This document shows positions 23,906-34,364 of a stretch of 64,000 bases of DNA, piece after piece. Below the pieces are notes generated by a model, which was not told the DNA's origin, searched no databases, and saw nothing but the letters and a program-made list of their open reading frames with translations. The stretch comes from Isoetes taiwanensis. Taxonomy: Eukaryota; Streptophyta; Lycopodiopsida; Isoetales; Isoetaceae. The DNA lies in NCBI GenBank assembly GCA_021234155.1, contig JAJEKV010000651.1, positions 1 to 64,000 of the forward strand, read 5' to 3'. Position 1 is the stretch's first letter, and each line of letters starts with the position of its first letter. A program made the position numbers and the translations under genes.

Positions 23906-24280
23906 ATGGCTGCTCCACCCAAATTCCCTCAACTTCAAGCTTCTGCTCCACGGGATCCGGCTCTTTTTGAGTCAGTAACCTTCTCAACACCCACCTTCGC
24001 TGAAGCCCTAAGCGGTCCGTCGGAAGCCGTGGCGCGTAACGCCATGGGCTTTATGCATTCTCCACACAGGAACTCCCTGCACCAAATCCGGAGCAACTGA
24101 AGCAGTTTGTCGCTCATATGATCAACAGCCCGGAAGGATACGCCTCCACGGTCGATGGCACCACCATTTTACTTACTCCGGTTCTGCTTTCTGAGGTATT
24201 CCAAATTCCTCTTGCAAGACCTTCTTTATCGTGGACTGCCTTACAGGACCAGGATGTCACTCAGTATGGCGCAGCTCCTT

Positions 24281-25234
24281 GGGCAAAAGTATGCTAGTGG
24301 GTATCAAATAAACGCGATGCAGCACCCAGCACCCAGCACTTTCTAGCACTTTCTAGCACTTTTTTTTTTTTGTTTTTCATAATCGGCCATGCAATTCGAT
24401 CATACATGCAAAATTTCAGGGCCTAATTTGGGATATTGAGTGAGCAATTAGAGAAAACCCATTTCTGCAGCAATTTTGGTAAAACAGAACAAAATTTCTT
24501 AATTCAGCCCAAATTAAGCTAAATCAGATGGGGCTTTTCAGATTTTCATAATCAGCCATGCACCCATATCCTACGTGCAAAATTTCAGAACCTAATTTGG
24601 GATATTGTGTGAGCAATTAGAGAAAAACCATTTCTGCAGCAGTTTTGGTACAGTGAAGAATTTTTTAATTCAGCCCAAATTAAGCTAAATCAGCTGAGGC
24701 TTTTTTAGATTTTCATAATCGGCCATGCACCCATATCCTACGTGCAAAATTTCAGAACCTAATTTGGGATATTGAGTGAAAAATTAAAGAAAAACCATTC
24801 TTGCACGGTTTTTGTAAAAGCGTTGAGAAATCTCTTAAGTCAGCCCAATTTAAGCAAAATTAGATGGGGCTTTTAAGCTGAATATGGTCGAAATGACAAT
24901 CCTACCTTGGTGGATAAGTTTTATGAAAAGATATGATGGATTGAGCAACTAATTGGAGATTCACATGCCAATTTGGAGTTTGGGTCATTTTTGCGCACTA
25001 GTCAGACTCCAATCTAATGAAATCGATGCTAATCTAATGAAATCGATGCTAATTTGATGGAAAATTCGAGCAATGTGGAATGATTCTTGGCTGAAGAATC
25101 CTCTTAACAAATGAAGAGTGTAAAAAAATGAACCCACCAGCACCCACGAGCACCCAAAAAAAAGCAGGAAGCAGGGGTGCTAAAAGCATGCGTCTGGATG
25201 CATGCTTTTGATACCCACCAGCATACTTTTACCC
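24281..25234. mobile_element. 954-bp non-autonomous DNA element nested in ORF3
   Basis: Termini GGGCAAAAGTATGCT and, as reverse complement of the right end, GGGTAAAAGTATGCT; the inverted repeat matches at 26 of the first 28 positions. CCTT precedes it (24277-24280) and follows it (25235-25238), a 3-4 bp target duplication. The uninterrupted site is visible in the sister element (GCTTATCAAGCC near 9045, minus). It has no ORF. The superfamily is uncertain: GGG ends suggest PIF/Harbinger, but the duplication is not TTA. Confidence 0.8.
24374..24880. repeat. Three tandem ~168-bp repeats inside the DNA element
   Basis: Units start at 24374, 24543 and 24710 with TTTTCATAATC(G/A)GCCATGCA. Each contains GCAAAATTTCAG, CCTAATTTGGGATATTG and CAGCCCAA(A/T)TTAAGC. 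Spacing is 169 and 167 bp. The third unit is the most diverged. Confidence 0.85.
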
Positions 25235-27840
25235 CCTTATCAAGCCAACATGCATAGACTCACAAACATTGCCAAGACCCACGACACTTTTGTAAAGTTT
25301 CTGTGGCGAAAATTCTATGGGTATTCCATCAAGAATACCCATATCAATAAACAGTTTTATAACATTGTCATTACGGCCGTCTATTCCACTCATCCTATTG
25401 ATTGGCCCCAAATTTTGTTTCTCAGACTTCTCCATGAAATTGATCGCGTCCGTGCAGCACCTTCTCCTGGCTTTGACACTTCTGTGGGTGCTCACCTTCA
25501 GGCCATCATCCGTCATTATATTCCTGTCACCCGCCCAGGTCCCCTTCCACTTCTCGTGCATCCACTCATCAATCCTTTCATTCCCTTCCTCACAACCAGC
25601 AGGCTGAAACTTCACGCCCTCTTTCTCCTGGTCATGTTCAAAACAACGCCACGCATGTTACTGTCTCTTCTTCCTCCACGGAATCCATGCCTAACACTTC
25701 TCATCAAAATTCTCAGACGTCGCAGACTCATCACCAACAGGGCCCTGCACCTCCACCTTCTCGCCAAGCCCTGTATCAATACCAGCAAGATGTCCAAGCT
25801 GTTGTTCTCAAGCTTCAGGACTCACAAGAAGTCTTCATGATTGGTGTTCAAGCCTACATGGAGGCCAAGGAAGCAGTTCACAGGGATCTTCAAGCTGCCA
25901 ACACGCAAGTTCAATCCCTGGAAGAGAAACTTCAACAGAAGCACAAGGCTCTTTTACAGGCCCGTGAAGATCTCAAGAATGCACAAGATCAGACAAGCCT
26001 GCTTGCTGACCAATAGGCTCAGTTACAATCCACAATTCAAGAATTGCTTGAGCAGAACAAAGCCAAGGATAAACTCCTTGCTGACAAGGATAAAGCCATT
26101 GCAGATCTTAACACCATGTACACTGAGATCTCTACAACATTCAACTTCAAGAGCTCAAGGAGCGCAACGAGCAGCTCCCCACTCTCTAAGACTAGCTGAC
26201 CACGCTACAAAATCAGGTCATATCTCTTCAGACTCAGCTAACAGAAGCACAAAAACAAAAATTAATTGATGATACAGAGATTGCCACACTGCGACTGCAT
26301 ACTCCTGGGCAATCCTCTTCACAGGGCACGCACTCTCACAGACGGTTCCGTGATCAATCACGTCTCCTGCTCGAAAAGGATAATCAGATCTGTGACCTGG
26401 AACATCAACTCCAGCATGCTGTTCAATCTGCAGAAGACGCCCAAAATAAGCAAGAGGGGTATCTTGATGTTGCTGTCCGCATTCCGCTTACTTTCTGCAC
26501 TCCGTCCAGTTATCTGGATTATGTGGTTGCTCGATGCCACCTTTTTCTTCAGGTGGTACGCGGCAGATGGACAGGTTAATGCACAGCCTCTCCGCAACAC
26601 AGACTTTTTAAGGATTTGGCCAGACCTTTCCATTGAAGATAAAGGCCTGCTCTCCTTTTAGTTTACGAGCAGATCCACTGTGAGGACACGGATTTGTTCA
26701 TCTTCAGAGTTGTGCAGTCCATGGCTTATATTTTTCATGATTTCTACCTCGCTGACACTCAGGACAACTTCCGTGATGAAGCACATCGCATTTTTGAAGG
26801 CAATCCTCATGCCCACTGGTTATTATTGGAAAACAATCAGTATTTACAGGATCCTGCTCAGTCCAACACTCTCTGCACTGAGTACATGCCTGAGCTTGCT
26901 CAGCATTTACCTCTATGGCAAGCTGAAACGCTGGTGCAGATAAGGAAAAATTTAGCACATCCTGAAGATCTTCCCTTTGCACAGATTTACATGCAACACC
27001 TCGGTGGCTATAATTCCCTGAGTGCTCTTCTGGACAGCAAGACCATACCCATGGGTTGGGTTAATCCTCCGGTCTATACTCAGCTATCTGCTTCAGACTG
27101 GGATCAGTGGTGCTGTGCTCTGGATAAAGATCTTGTTCGAGAATTCAGGGAGCAGGCTCAGCAGCCCACGCCCACGGGTTTGGCTCAATCTCCTTATGCT
27201 TCATTAGGGGCACCTGCACGCCTAAGGTTTCTTCCCTCAGACTGGCGTCTTCCGTTTTGGACAAAGGTCTTGGAAGGCCATGCTGGGTGGACTCCTCCTC
27301 AGATTTCGACGGATCTCCGATGGGATCCGCGTTTTGTTCGACGCTCCAATTGGATGGTGCCACCTTGGACCACACCGAAAATTGGATATATCTTGCCAAT
27401 GAGCGTGGTTGGCAAACGCCCGCTCATGCTGTCCATGGCCTTGATGCCTTCTTAGAGAATGCCGCCACCTCACCGGATCCCTCAGTTCACCGTCAAGCAG
27501 GCTTCTGTGCTGCTCTCAAATGCCTCCTGTTAAGCTCGCTCAATCGGCAGCGTCCTGCCAGCGTCAGTGCCTTCGGCCTCCAGACCTGCCTTCTCATGGA
27601 ATGCCAGTTCGTCCCTTCTGTGGCACATGCTGCCCTTGAAGACATGGTACGCTCCGGATTTCTCATTGACGCTCATCCTGCAATTGGGCTCAACACTCCT
27701 GAAGCTCTTCAGGCACGCCAAGATCTCATTGGCAACTATCATAATGGCCCGCGTCCTCATACTCGTGAGGATGAATTTCAGACTGCTGAGTTTCCGCCAT
27801 CAAAAACACTTCCCCCTTTTCTTCACCCTGAGTGTCGTTT

Positions 27841-27852
27841 GGTGGGGGGGAG
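27841..27852 (+). promoter_or_regulatory. Polypurine tract
   Basis: GGTGGGGGGGAG immediately before the 3' LTR, with one more G than in the sister element. It is both the plus-strand primer and part of ORF3, so the extra G shifts the reading frame. Confidence 0.8.
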
Positions 27853-28442
27853 TGTTAGTCCTGTACGTCCAAATACAGGACTATTCATGCACACGACGGA
27901 CCAGGTCAAGAACAAGGATCCACAGTCAGGCACAGGTCAATCGTCCAAGGGCCCGCAGAAGACCAAGCCACCGCAGACCACGCAGTCAAAGGCCGTGCTC
28001 GGGACCAAGAGGAGGCGCACAGAGAAATGATGCACTGTCACCATCTGTGCCATTTCAGGGTCTCAAGAGGCACCGCCAACGTTCCTGCAAATCAGGCCTC
28101 CTTCTAGGAGTCGGCACCGAAATCAGTCAGAGTGTCTATATTGGGCCAAAGGCCATTGCACTATATATATATGAGTAGAGCTAGCCTTCACGGGCTAGAT
28201 GAGTTTTTGGTCTTATCTCACTTCTGCTTCCTCTCGATTGCGAGAGCTCATGTATCACAATTGATATCAAAGAGTTTTATTCTCTTCATTGTGTTCTTCA
28301 TTGTTCTTCTTGTTTTTCTCTTTTTCCTTCCTTAGTTTCTTTTGCAAATCTCGCGTGACACAGCTACCGGATTCTCCTGTTTGATCCATGGGTCCTCACA
28401 GAGGGCTGTCTTGCAGGAGTTCCCGAACCCAGACCCCAAGCA
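27853..28442 (+). repeat. 3' LTR (full length)
   Basis: 590 bp, TGTTAGTC ... CCCCAAGCA. Retains the 88 bp missing from the 5' LTR. An open frame from ORF3 runs into it and ends KRRRTEK-stop at 28030. Confidence 0.92.
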
Positions 28443-28477
28443 GCATCTGCTTCCTTGGTGCCCGGGCGGCTACGGCT

Positions 28478-28605
28478 ATGGAGGATTCATCATTCTTCTA
28501 CAGCTCTGCAGATCAATGCCTTGCACTCTTCGATCAGTTTGCAGACTACTGTCTCTCATTTTCTCGTTACCTTTTCGAAGAACAGAGTATTTTCGCTAAG
28601 TTCTG
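28478..28605 (+). CDS. Possible first exon of an unrecognised gene
   Basis: An ATG at 28478 opens a frame reading MEDSSFFYSSADQCLALF, DQFADYCLSFSRYLFEEQ, SIFAKF up to a possible donor (TTCT|GTAAGC near 28600). The composition looks protein-like and helical, but I do not recognise the family and found no following exon. It lies only 36 bp after the LTR element, which may have inserted in the promoter or 5' UTR. Could be chance. Confidence 0.2.
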
Positions 28606-29440
28606 TAAGCACTGCAATTTTTTTTTTCTTTTTTTTCTTTTTTAATTTTCGTGCATTCAGCTTGAGATTTTTCTTAAAATCCGGCAGTCGCACTTACGTT
28701 TCCAGGTTTTGAGGTGGAGTTTTATATGTAACAGCATGAGCAGAACGTTACTGAAGCAAGACAATAGGTTATGGCTCATATCCGGCCTTGAAATAAATGC
28801 TTCTCTGCTACAAGTTTTCGAGTTGTTATAGTGTCGATCTGCACCTACTGGTTGAGTTTCATTTCTCTGTAAGAAGATGATGCTGCTGCTATTCATGTCA
28901 TCAGCTTGTTCTCAAGCATGCTCTACTTGCGAAGAATATATGCCCTGAATATATGATTTAAACAGCAAATTGTTGTAAAATCATTGTAGATGAATGCCTT
29001 GAAGGTATATGATCCTTATTGCATGTAGAGGAATAAGCTTTGAAAGGATTTGGTGAGATGGTGTTGATGCTAAGGCTGGTAGCTGGTGCTAATGGTTGAT
29101 TACCAGAATGGATCTAATCCAAGAGCTCTATGAAATCCCTTGTAAAAATTCTCCTTAATTTGGTTGTAAAACGAACTCTGCCTTTCAGTTACTATAAAAA
29201 TGTAAATCTGTGGAAATGTAAATCTGTGTTTTAAGGCAAATTTGAGTTCTGGAAATTATGAAACAATGAGCTTGCTCCGTTGGATATTGTGGTGTCTTTT
29301 TCCCTTTATTAAGATAATTTTTTATAAGTGTAAATTAAAATTATCAATAGCAAAAAACAAAGGTTATTTGTGTGTTATATTAATAGTTTTTGTATTTAAA
29401 AGTATGCCACATGGCAGCATTTTATTAGTTAAAAAGGCAT
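28606..29440. other. Non-coding stretch, nothing recognised
   Basis: AT-rich; no credible ORF, repeat or RNA gene. A run of T at 28619-28645. Confidence 0.4.
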
Positions 29441-30035
29441 ATTAGAAATTTACCTTGATTTTTGTATGTGTTATAATAGTGCTTTTCACATGATCTCGTG
29501 ATTTTTGTACGTGTTATACTAGTGTTTTTCGTATGTCCTTATTTTAGAAAAACAATAGCTAGATTTCAATAACACATGTAGTATGCGTGATTTTTTTAAT
29601 TATGCAAAAACAACACTTGAAACAACGTGTCTATATTTAGAAAAAGAACACTTTGAAAACATTATTTTTTCATTTTCTACGCGTTCAAAACATTATTTTT
29701 TCATTTTTCCTACGCGTTCTTTTCTTTATAGTCCTTTATTTCTAGTGTTGTAATTTAGTTTTTCAGGTGTAGTAAAGTTAAAGCCTACGCGTGCTATTTT
29801 AAAGATAAACAACGCATGGTTCCACAAAAAACATTAGCCTAAAGACACATTGGAAACATCATCTTTCTTTTTCTATGTGTACTAATAGTGCTTTTTTACA
29901 TGTCTTTATTTTAGAAAAACAATACATTAAAAACAATAGCTAGATTTAAGTAACAGGTGGTACTTGGTTAAATGACATGTAATTTTTTAAAAAAACCATC
30001 TTACTTTGACGTTGTAATTTAAGTTTACACGTGTA
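29441..30035. repeat. Old tandem repeat (~370-bp unit) split by the hAT element
   Basis: TTATTTTAGAAAAACAATA...AGCTAGATTT(C/A)A recurs at about 29541 and 29905. GTAGTAAAGTTAAAGCCTACGCGTG at 29770 resembles GTACTGTCTAAACCAACGCGTG just after the hAT element (34018), showing that the repeat continued across the insertion site. Confidence 0.5.
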
Positions 30036-30160
30036 GTACTATCCAGGGATAGGTTCTATACGTATTAAATTATTTTTTCAGATGTATAAAGTCCAAAAAT
30101 ATGTATTTTTAGGTTAAATACGTATTTTTCGTATTTTTAACCTACCGGCCGGAAAAAAAA

Positions 30161-30266
30161 TTTTCGCGTAAGCGAAACCTTCAGTTTCGCTTACGCGAAA
30201 ATTCAATTTTTTTTTTTTTTAATATTTTCGCATAAGCGAAACTGAAGGTTTCGCTTACGCGAAAAT
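30161..30266. repeat. Subterminal hairpins built from TTTCGCTTACGCGAAA
   Basis: Two adjacent hairpins (30161-30201 and 30223-30266) have arms TTTTCGCGTAAGCGAAAC / GTTTCGCTTACGCGAAAA; a fifth copy of the motif sits at the other end (33879-33894). Subterminal repeats are known hAT transposase binding sites; this role is inferred here. Confidence 0.7.
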
Positions 30267-30344
30267 ATATATATACAAGTTTTTTAATAGATCCTACGGT
30301 GCACGTTCTAGTGGGTGCATGTTCTAGTTTGTCTATGTTCTAGG

Positions 30345-30690
30345 TCTCTAAGAGTTATGATGATTCTCCCTTAGATTTTATAAGATTCCTTTAGATTCCA
30401 TTTTCAGGGATTTTTCAAAAGCTACTATTCTTAGCAATTTCATGCTTGTTGTCTGGTTAAAGCTAATTTTAGAACTTAAATTGTCTTAAATTGTATGAGA
30501 TTCCATTAGATTCTCTCAGATTCTCTTACATTTTGTGATGTTCCTTTAGATTCTATGAAAATTCCATTAGATTTCTTTATCCTTAGATTCTCTAAGATTG
30601 CCTTACGTTCCATTAGATTTTATGAGATTCCTTAAGATTTCCCTAGGTCTTATGAGGTTCCCTCAGATTTCATGAAGATTGCATCCTATA
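30345..30690. repeat. Degenerate minisatellite inside the hAT element
   Basis: Loose repeats of about 19-22 bp with the theme (T)TAGATTCTATGAGATTCC, more than ten partial copies between 30370 and 30680. Not coding. Confidence 0.6.
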
Positions 30691-33600
30691 TTATTTCAGA
30701 GTGAGCTGCTCACCCATGAGAGAAAAAGGATGAAATGTTCAAAGATCTCTAGAGAACACATCACAAGAATGGTATACTTCTAGATCTTCATATTTTACAC
30801 CCGGATCTAACACAATGGTAATAATTCACTACATCTCCATTTTCATAGCTATCATAGTCATATACAGTGCACCAAGAGGTTGTACAGATGGAACTGAATC
30901 TATGCTTGTTTTATTTGCTTCCTTCCAACATTGGATCTTCCCATTCGGCATAATTAAGACTTGAGAATTTGTTATTACTTAGTGGGTGTGGGTTCACTGT
31001 AAGTGCGTTTTATTCACAAAATTGGTATTGTTTTTTTATAAACATGCTCGTAGTTTAGACCATGAAATGAAATGCAAAATGGAAGGGACTCTATGATAAA
31101 TGTGGCCTTGGCCTAAAAAACAACTTGGTGTAATGGGGACGTACAAAATTGAATCCCCTTTTTCACAATTGAACAAATAAAGGCAATTATCTATGGCATG
31201 TTACAGGAGTAAGCATATGTGTCATTGGTCTTTGATGACAGTGGGTCTCTCTAGCACATGCAGTGGCACAATTAATGACACAATTAATGAATTCGTAAAA
31301 GCATTTAAAGGAACTGATGCTTTTCAAAATACTTCTTCCAAGATATGACCTATGAAAGCATAGAGAAGACTAGCTAAAGATGCTAGTGATGATGAAAATG
31401 AGAATATAACCAACATAAATGACAAATAAACATCACAAAAACTGTGCAAAACAAAGCTATATGGTACATGTTGCCATCAAAAGCAAAATGTTGTGCATGT
31501 TCTGAAAGCATGGCATTCCATGAACAAAATAGCTCACTAAAAAAGCCAGCAAGTTGAATGGGCAGAGAAATGTAGTAATGTGCAACATTCAACAAATGAA
31601 TCAAAATGAAAATGGTTGTTTTTGTAATTCTAACACTTAAGACGCCAGAACAACTTGTTTTAAGTGCTTTGACGTGCAAAATTTGATTACTATGCAACTC
31701 TTTTATCATATGACAAAAGCTCTGTGCTTTATTCATGAAACATTGTATCATTGAATATGCCAGGATTATTGTTGTAAGAAATAAGAGACTGAATCACAGA
31801 AAAAGGTATGTCCTCGAATCCATACCCATTTTTCTCTGGCTGCATGGTTAAATGGTTTTCTTTAGCTGGCAGACCCTTACTCTCGACACTAACTTTTTAC
31901 CATATCATTAAGATCCCATAGAGCCTATAACTTTAATGCAACACTCATCGTTGAATCAAGATGGTAACATGATAGTCTCCATCACTTTCAATCGGCAAAG
32001 ATAACTTGTCCAACCCTGCAATAACAGAAACAAATACAATAAATGGCCATAATTCCCACACCCCAGAATTCTATAATTTAACTCTATCTCTATATCACTT
32101 TTTCCTTTTGTAGGTGGATTTATTTCTAATGACTAGTCAGCATTAATTTTCTACCATTTCTCTGGGTGGGCAGGTCTGTGCTAACCATTCGGCATCACTC
32201 TCTTATTTTGCTTGCATGGCCAACACACATAATAAGATCCATAGAGCAGAATCATGACTAGGCACCTATGCACATGTTTTCGGCATTAATTTCTTAACTT
32301 GCTTCCATGGTCAACACATACAATTAAGATCCTATAGAACAAAATCATATTAAGGCACAGCGTAACAACTTGTCTGTAAAAAATTGCCCACCTGTTTCTC
32401 TTTATAACAATGTCACCAGAATACGATTCTTCATGATCAAAAGAAGCAATAACATGTTTTACACGTGCAAGTTCTGCATGTGTATGCAAGATGGATGAAC
32501 GCTTATTTTCAGAAAACTTATAAAAAGGTTAAAGGCCTGACCTTGCATCTTTAGCCATATCTTTCAAAATCTCCTAAGCTTTCCAATTTGACATGCCAAA
32601 TGTTCCCTGTCCTATCCAAGCCCGGATTAAGATCAATCTCTAGCTGGAAATACGTCAATATGATTTGCAAAAAGATAAGGTATCTTCATAGGAAAACGGG
32701 ATATGCAGGTGGCTCAATGACAACAATGTCTAGGGATGAAGGGAACCGCCATGCTATTATGTAACCAACCACCATCAAAGCTTAGATGCTTCACTTTAAA
32801 TTATCCAATGCAATCTAACAAACTACCTAATGCACAAGTGTTCAATGAAGGAAACCTGCAATACTAATTTCCCTTTACTTTATGGTGCTCAAAACAATAG
32901 AGAACTTACGAGATGGTTTGATGTCATCTGGACTATATAAACAGAGAACAACATTGTTGTACAACAACATCAGAGGCCTCAGTCCTGCACAAAACAACAT
33001 AGAATCAATTAAGCTACTGGTACTTATGCGCATTAGTTCTCATCAAAATAGAATAATTGTCTACTCCACAGCGATAATTGTCTTTGGAGGAGATTTGTGA
33101 GGTCCCCAAACCGAAATATCTACTTTAACTCCATCTCTATATATGTAATAGGCAAGCTACCTATCTCCATCCATGGCGAACCAACCTACCTACGGTCCAA
33201 TACCGGGCTATACATATCCAGAAGATAGATCTCAGGCCTCCTGTTGGTGGAGGTCGGAAGCCCATACCCCGGTATTTGCCCTCCTATTGCGTAAAATGGA
33301 AAGCCCCCGCTAGAACCCTTTCGCGAAACGAGTGGTTGTGTTGGCCGCCGAAATCACGGATGCAGAGTCCCAATTTCTATCTCAAGCACCAGATTGCTCC
33401 CGAATCATTTGTAATGGATGTCGAAACTACCCCACAACTCTGTACTGCTACCGAATCCCCTGCAACTGACGTCAAAATCGTCCCACGACCCGACTGAGGT
33501 GCTAGAGTGGCTCAAAGAGGATACTAAGAGCTCAGATTGAAGCCTACGGCATGCCGCATCCATCAAAACCTATGATAATCCCATCGCCGTTGTGCAAAAG

Positions 33601-34025
33601 CTCCCTGAAGCACGGCCATGGCCGTCTGCGAGAAACGGCCAATAGGTATGCCACAAATTTTCTTTGCAAGAAGCTTGGCTCCAAAGAATGTAATCAAGAC
33701 TGGGGAAGCATGTCGCAAAAAAAAAAAAACCAAGCCATCTGGCGGGCCCAATATGCCACGTGGCAATTTAGAAGGCCTAGATGGCCCCAATTATCAGTGT
33801 TAGGCAGCCCTCTATAATAATATATATAAGTTAGATATATATATATATTTTTTTTCTCCCGATTTTTTTTTTTTGAAGGTTTCGCTTACGCGAAATTTTT
33901 TCGACGCCGGAAAATTTTTTGGACGTATTTTTGACGTATTAAACGTCAAATTTATGCCGTATCAAACGAAAAATACGTATTACGTATAAAACGTATACAG
34001 TATTGAACCTATCCCTGGTACTGTC

Positions 34026-34355
34026 TAAACCAACGCGTGTTATCTTGATGAACAACAATGTATGGCTCGTGAAAAAAACCACAGTCAAGAAAAAACCACA
34101 CGTTGACAAAATTTTGCGAAAAACAATAGTGAAAAAAAGGACACATTGACAAAAAAAAAAAAGGGTGCCAAAAAAACCACAGTGGAAATTTTCTGCCAAA
34201 AAACCACTGTCTCTTTGTGCAAATCCGGATAAACGGGCCACGTGGACGTTTGGGGCCATTTTGGTGTTGTTTTTGGCATAAAACAACACTTCCATACAAG
34301 TAAAAAACAACTGTGGACCAAAAATTGGGGTTAATGTGTTTTCTAGGGGCCCAAC
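34026..34355. other. Purine-rich non-coding lead-in to the ParB/methyltransferase pseudogene
   Basis: Contains repeated AAAAACCACAGT and AAAACCACACGTTGACA strings and A-runs. It may hold a degraded promoter, but no TATA box is clear. The downstream frame opens after a TAG at 34344-34346. Confidence 0.35.
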
Positions 34356-34364
34356 GTGGAACCC

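Larger units (their letters stand above)
23906..27858 (+). pseudogene. ORF3, unknown function, interrupted by a DNA element
   Basis: Start MAAPPKFPQLQASAPRDPAL at 23906. About 3 kb once the nested 954-bp element is removed. A stop or frameshift at 24098 separates the start from YASTVDGTTILLTPVLLSEV. After the insertion come HRLTNIAKTHDTFVKFLWRK, HINKQFYNIVITAVYS and DWPQILFLRLLHEIDRV, then a predicted coiled coil (25760-26015: QQDVQAVVLKLQDSQ ... LEEKLQQKHKALLQA). The C-terminal half has MAYIFHDFY, MGWVNPPVYTQLSASDWDQW and EDMVRSGFLIDAHPAIGLNT. Function unknown; shared with the sister element, so it belongs to the family. An extra G in the polypurine tract moves the frame so that it reads on into the LTR to 28030. 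Confidence 0.7.
20111..28442 (+). mobile_element. Second Athila-like LTR element, non-autonomous (pol deleted)
   Basis: Same family as 5859-16977: LTRs start TGTTAGTC, primer site after CCAAACA, gag, then directly the integrase C-terminal tail, spacer and ORF3, ending at a G-rich polypurine tract and the 3' LTR. Protease, RT, RNase H and the integrase core are missing (about 3.7 kb compared with the sister element). Flanks GCATA (20106-20110) and GCATC (28443-28447) look like a 5-bp duplication with one change. The two LTRs differ mostly by C/T or G/A transitions. A 954-bp DNA element is nested inside. Confidence 0.92.
30044..34017. mobile_element. hAT-type DNA transposon, ~3.97 kb, non-autonomous
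   Basis: Termini CAGGGATAGGTTC on both strands (17 of the first 18 bases pair), flanked by 8-bp duplications GTACTATC (30036-30043) and GTACTGTC (34018-34025), one difference. CAGGG ends with an 8-bp duplication are diagnostic of hAT. The terminal ~130 bp also share TACGTATTTTTCGT and a TTTCGCTTACGCGAAA palindrome. No hAT transposase (BED finger or dimerisation domain) could be recognised; the internal ORFs at 31383-31751 (minus) and 33276-33817 (plus) look non-coding or unassignable. Confidence 0.85.

Noticed and set aside
28338-28425. Spliced intron as explanation of the missing 88 bp in the 5' LTR
   Set aside because: The segment's ends do not match GT-AG and the junction shows no splice consensus.
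31383-31751. 122-codon minus-strand ORF as hAT transposase
   Set aside because: Hydrophobic, low-complexity composition with no transposase motif.
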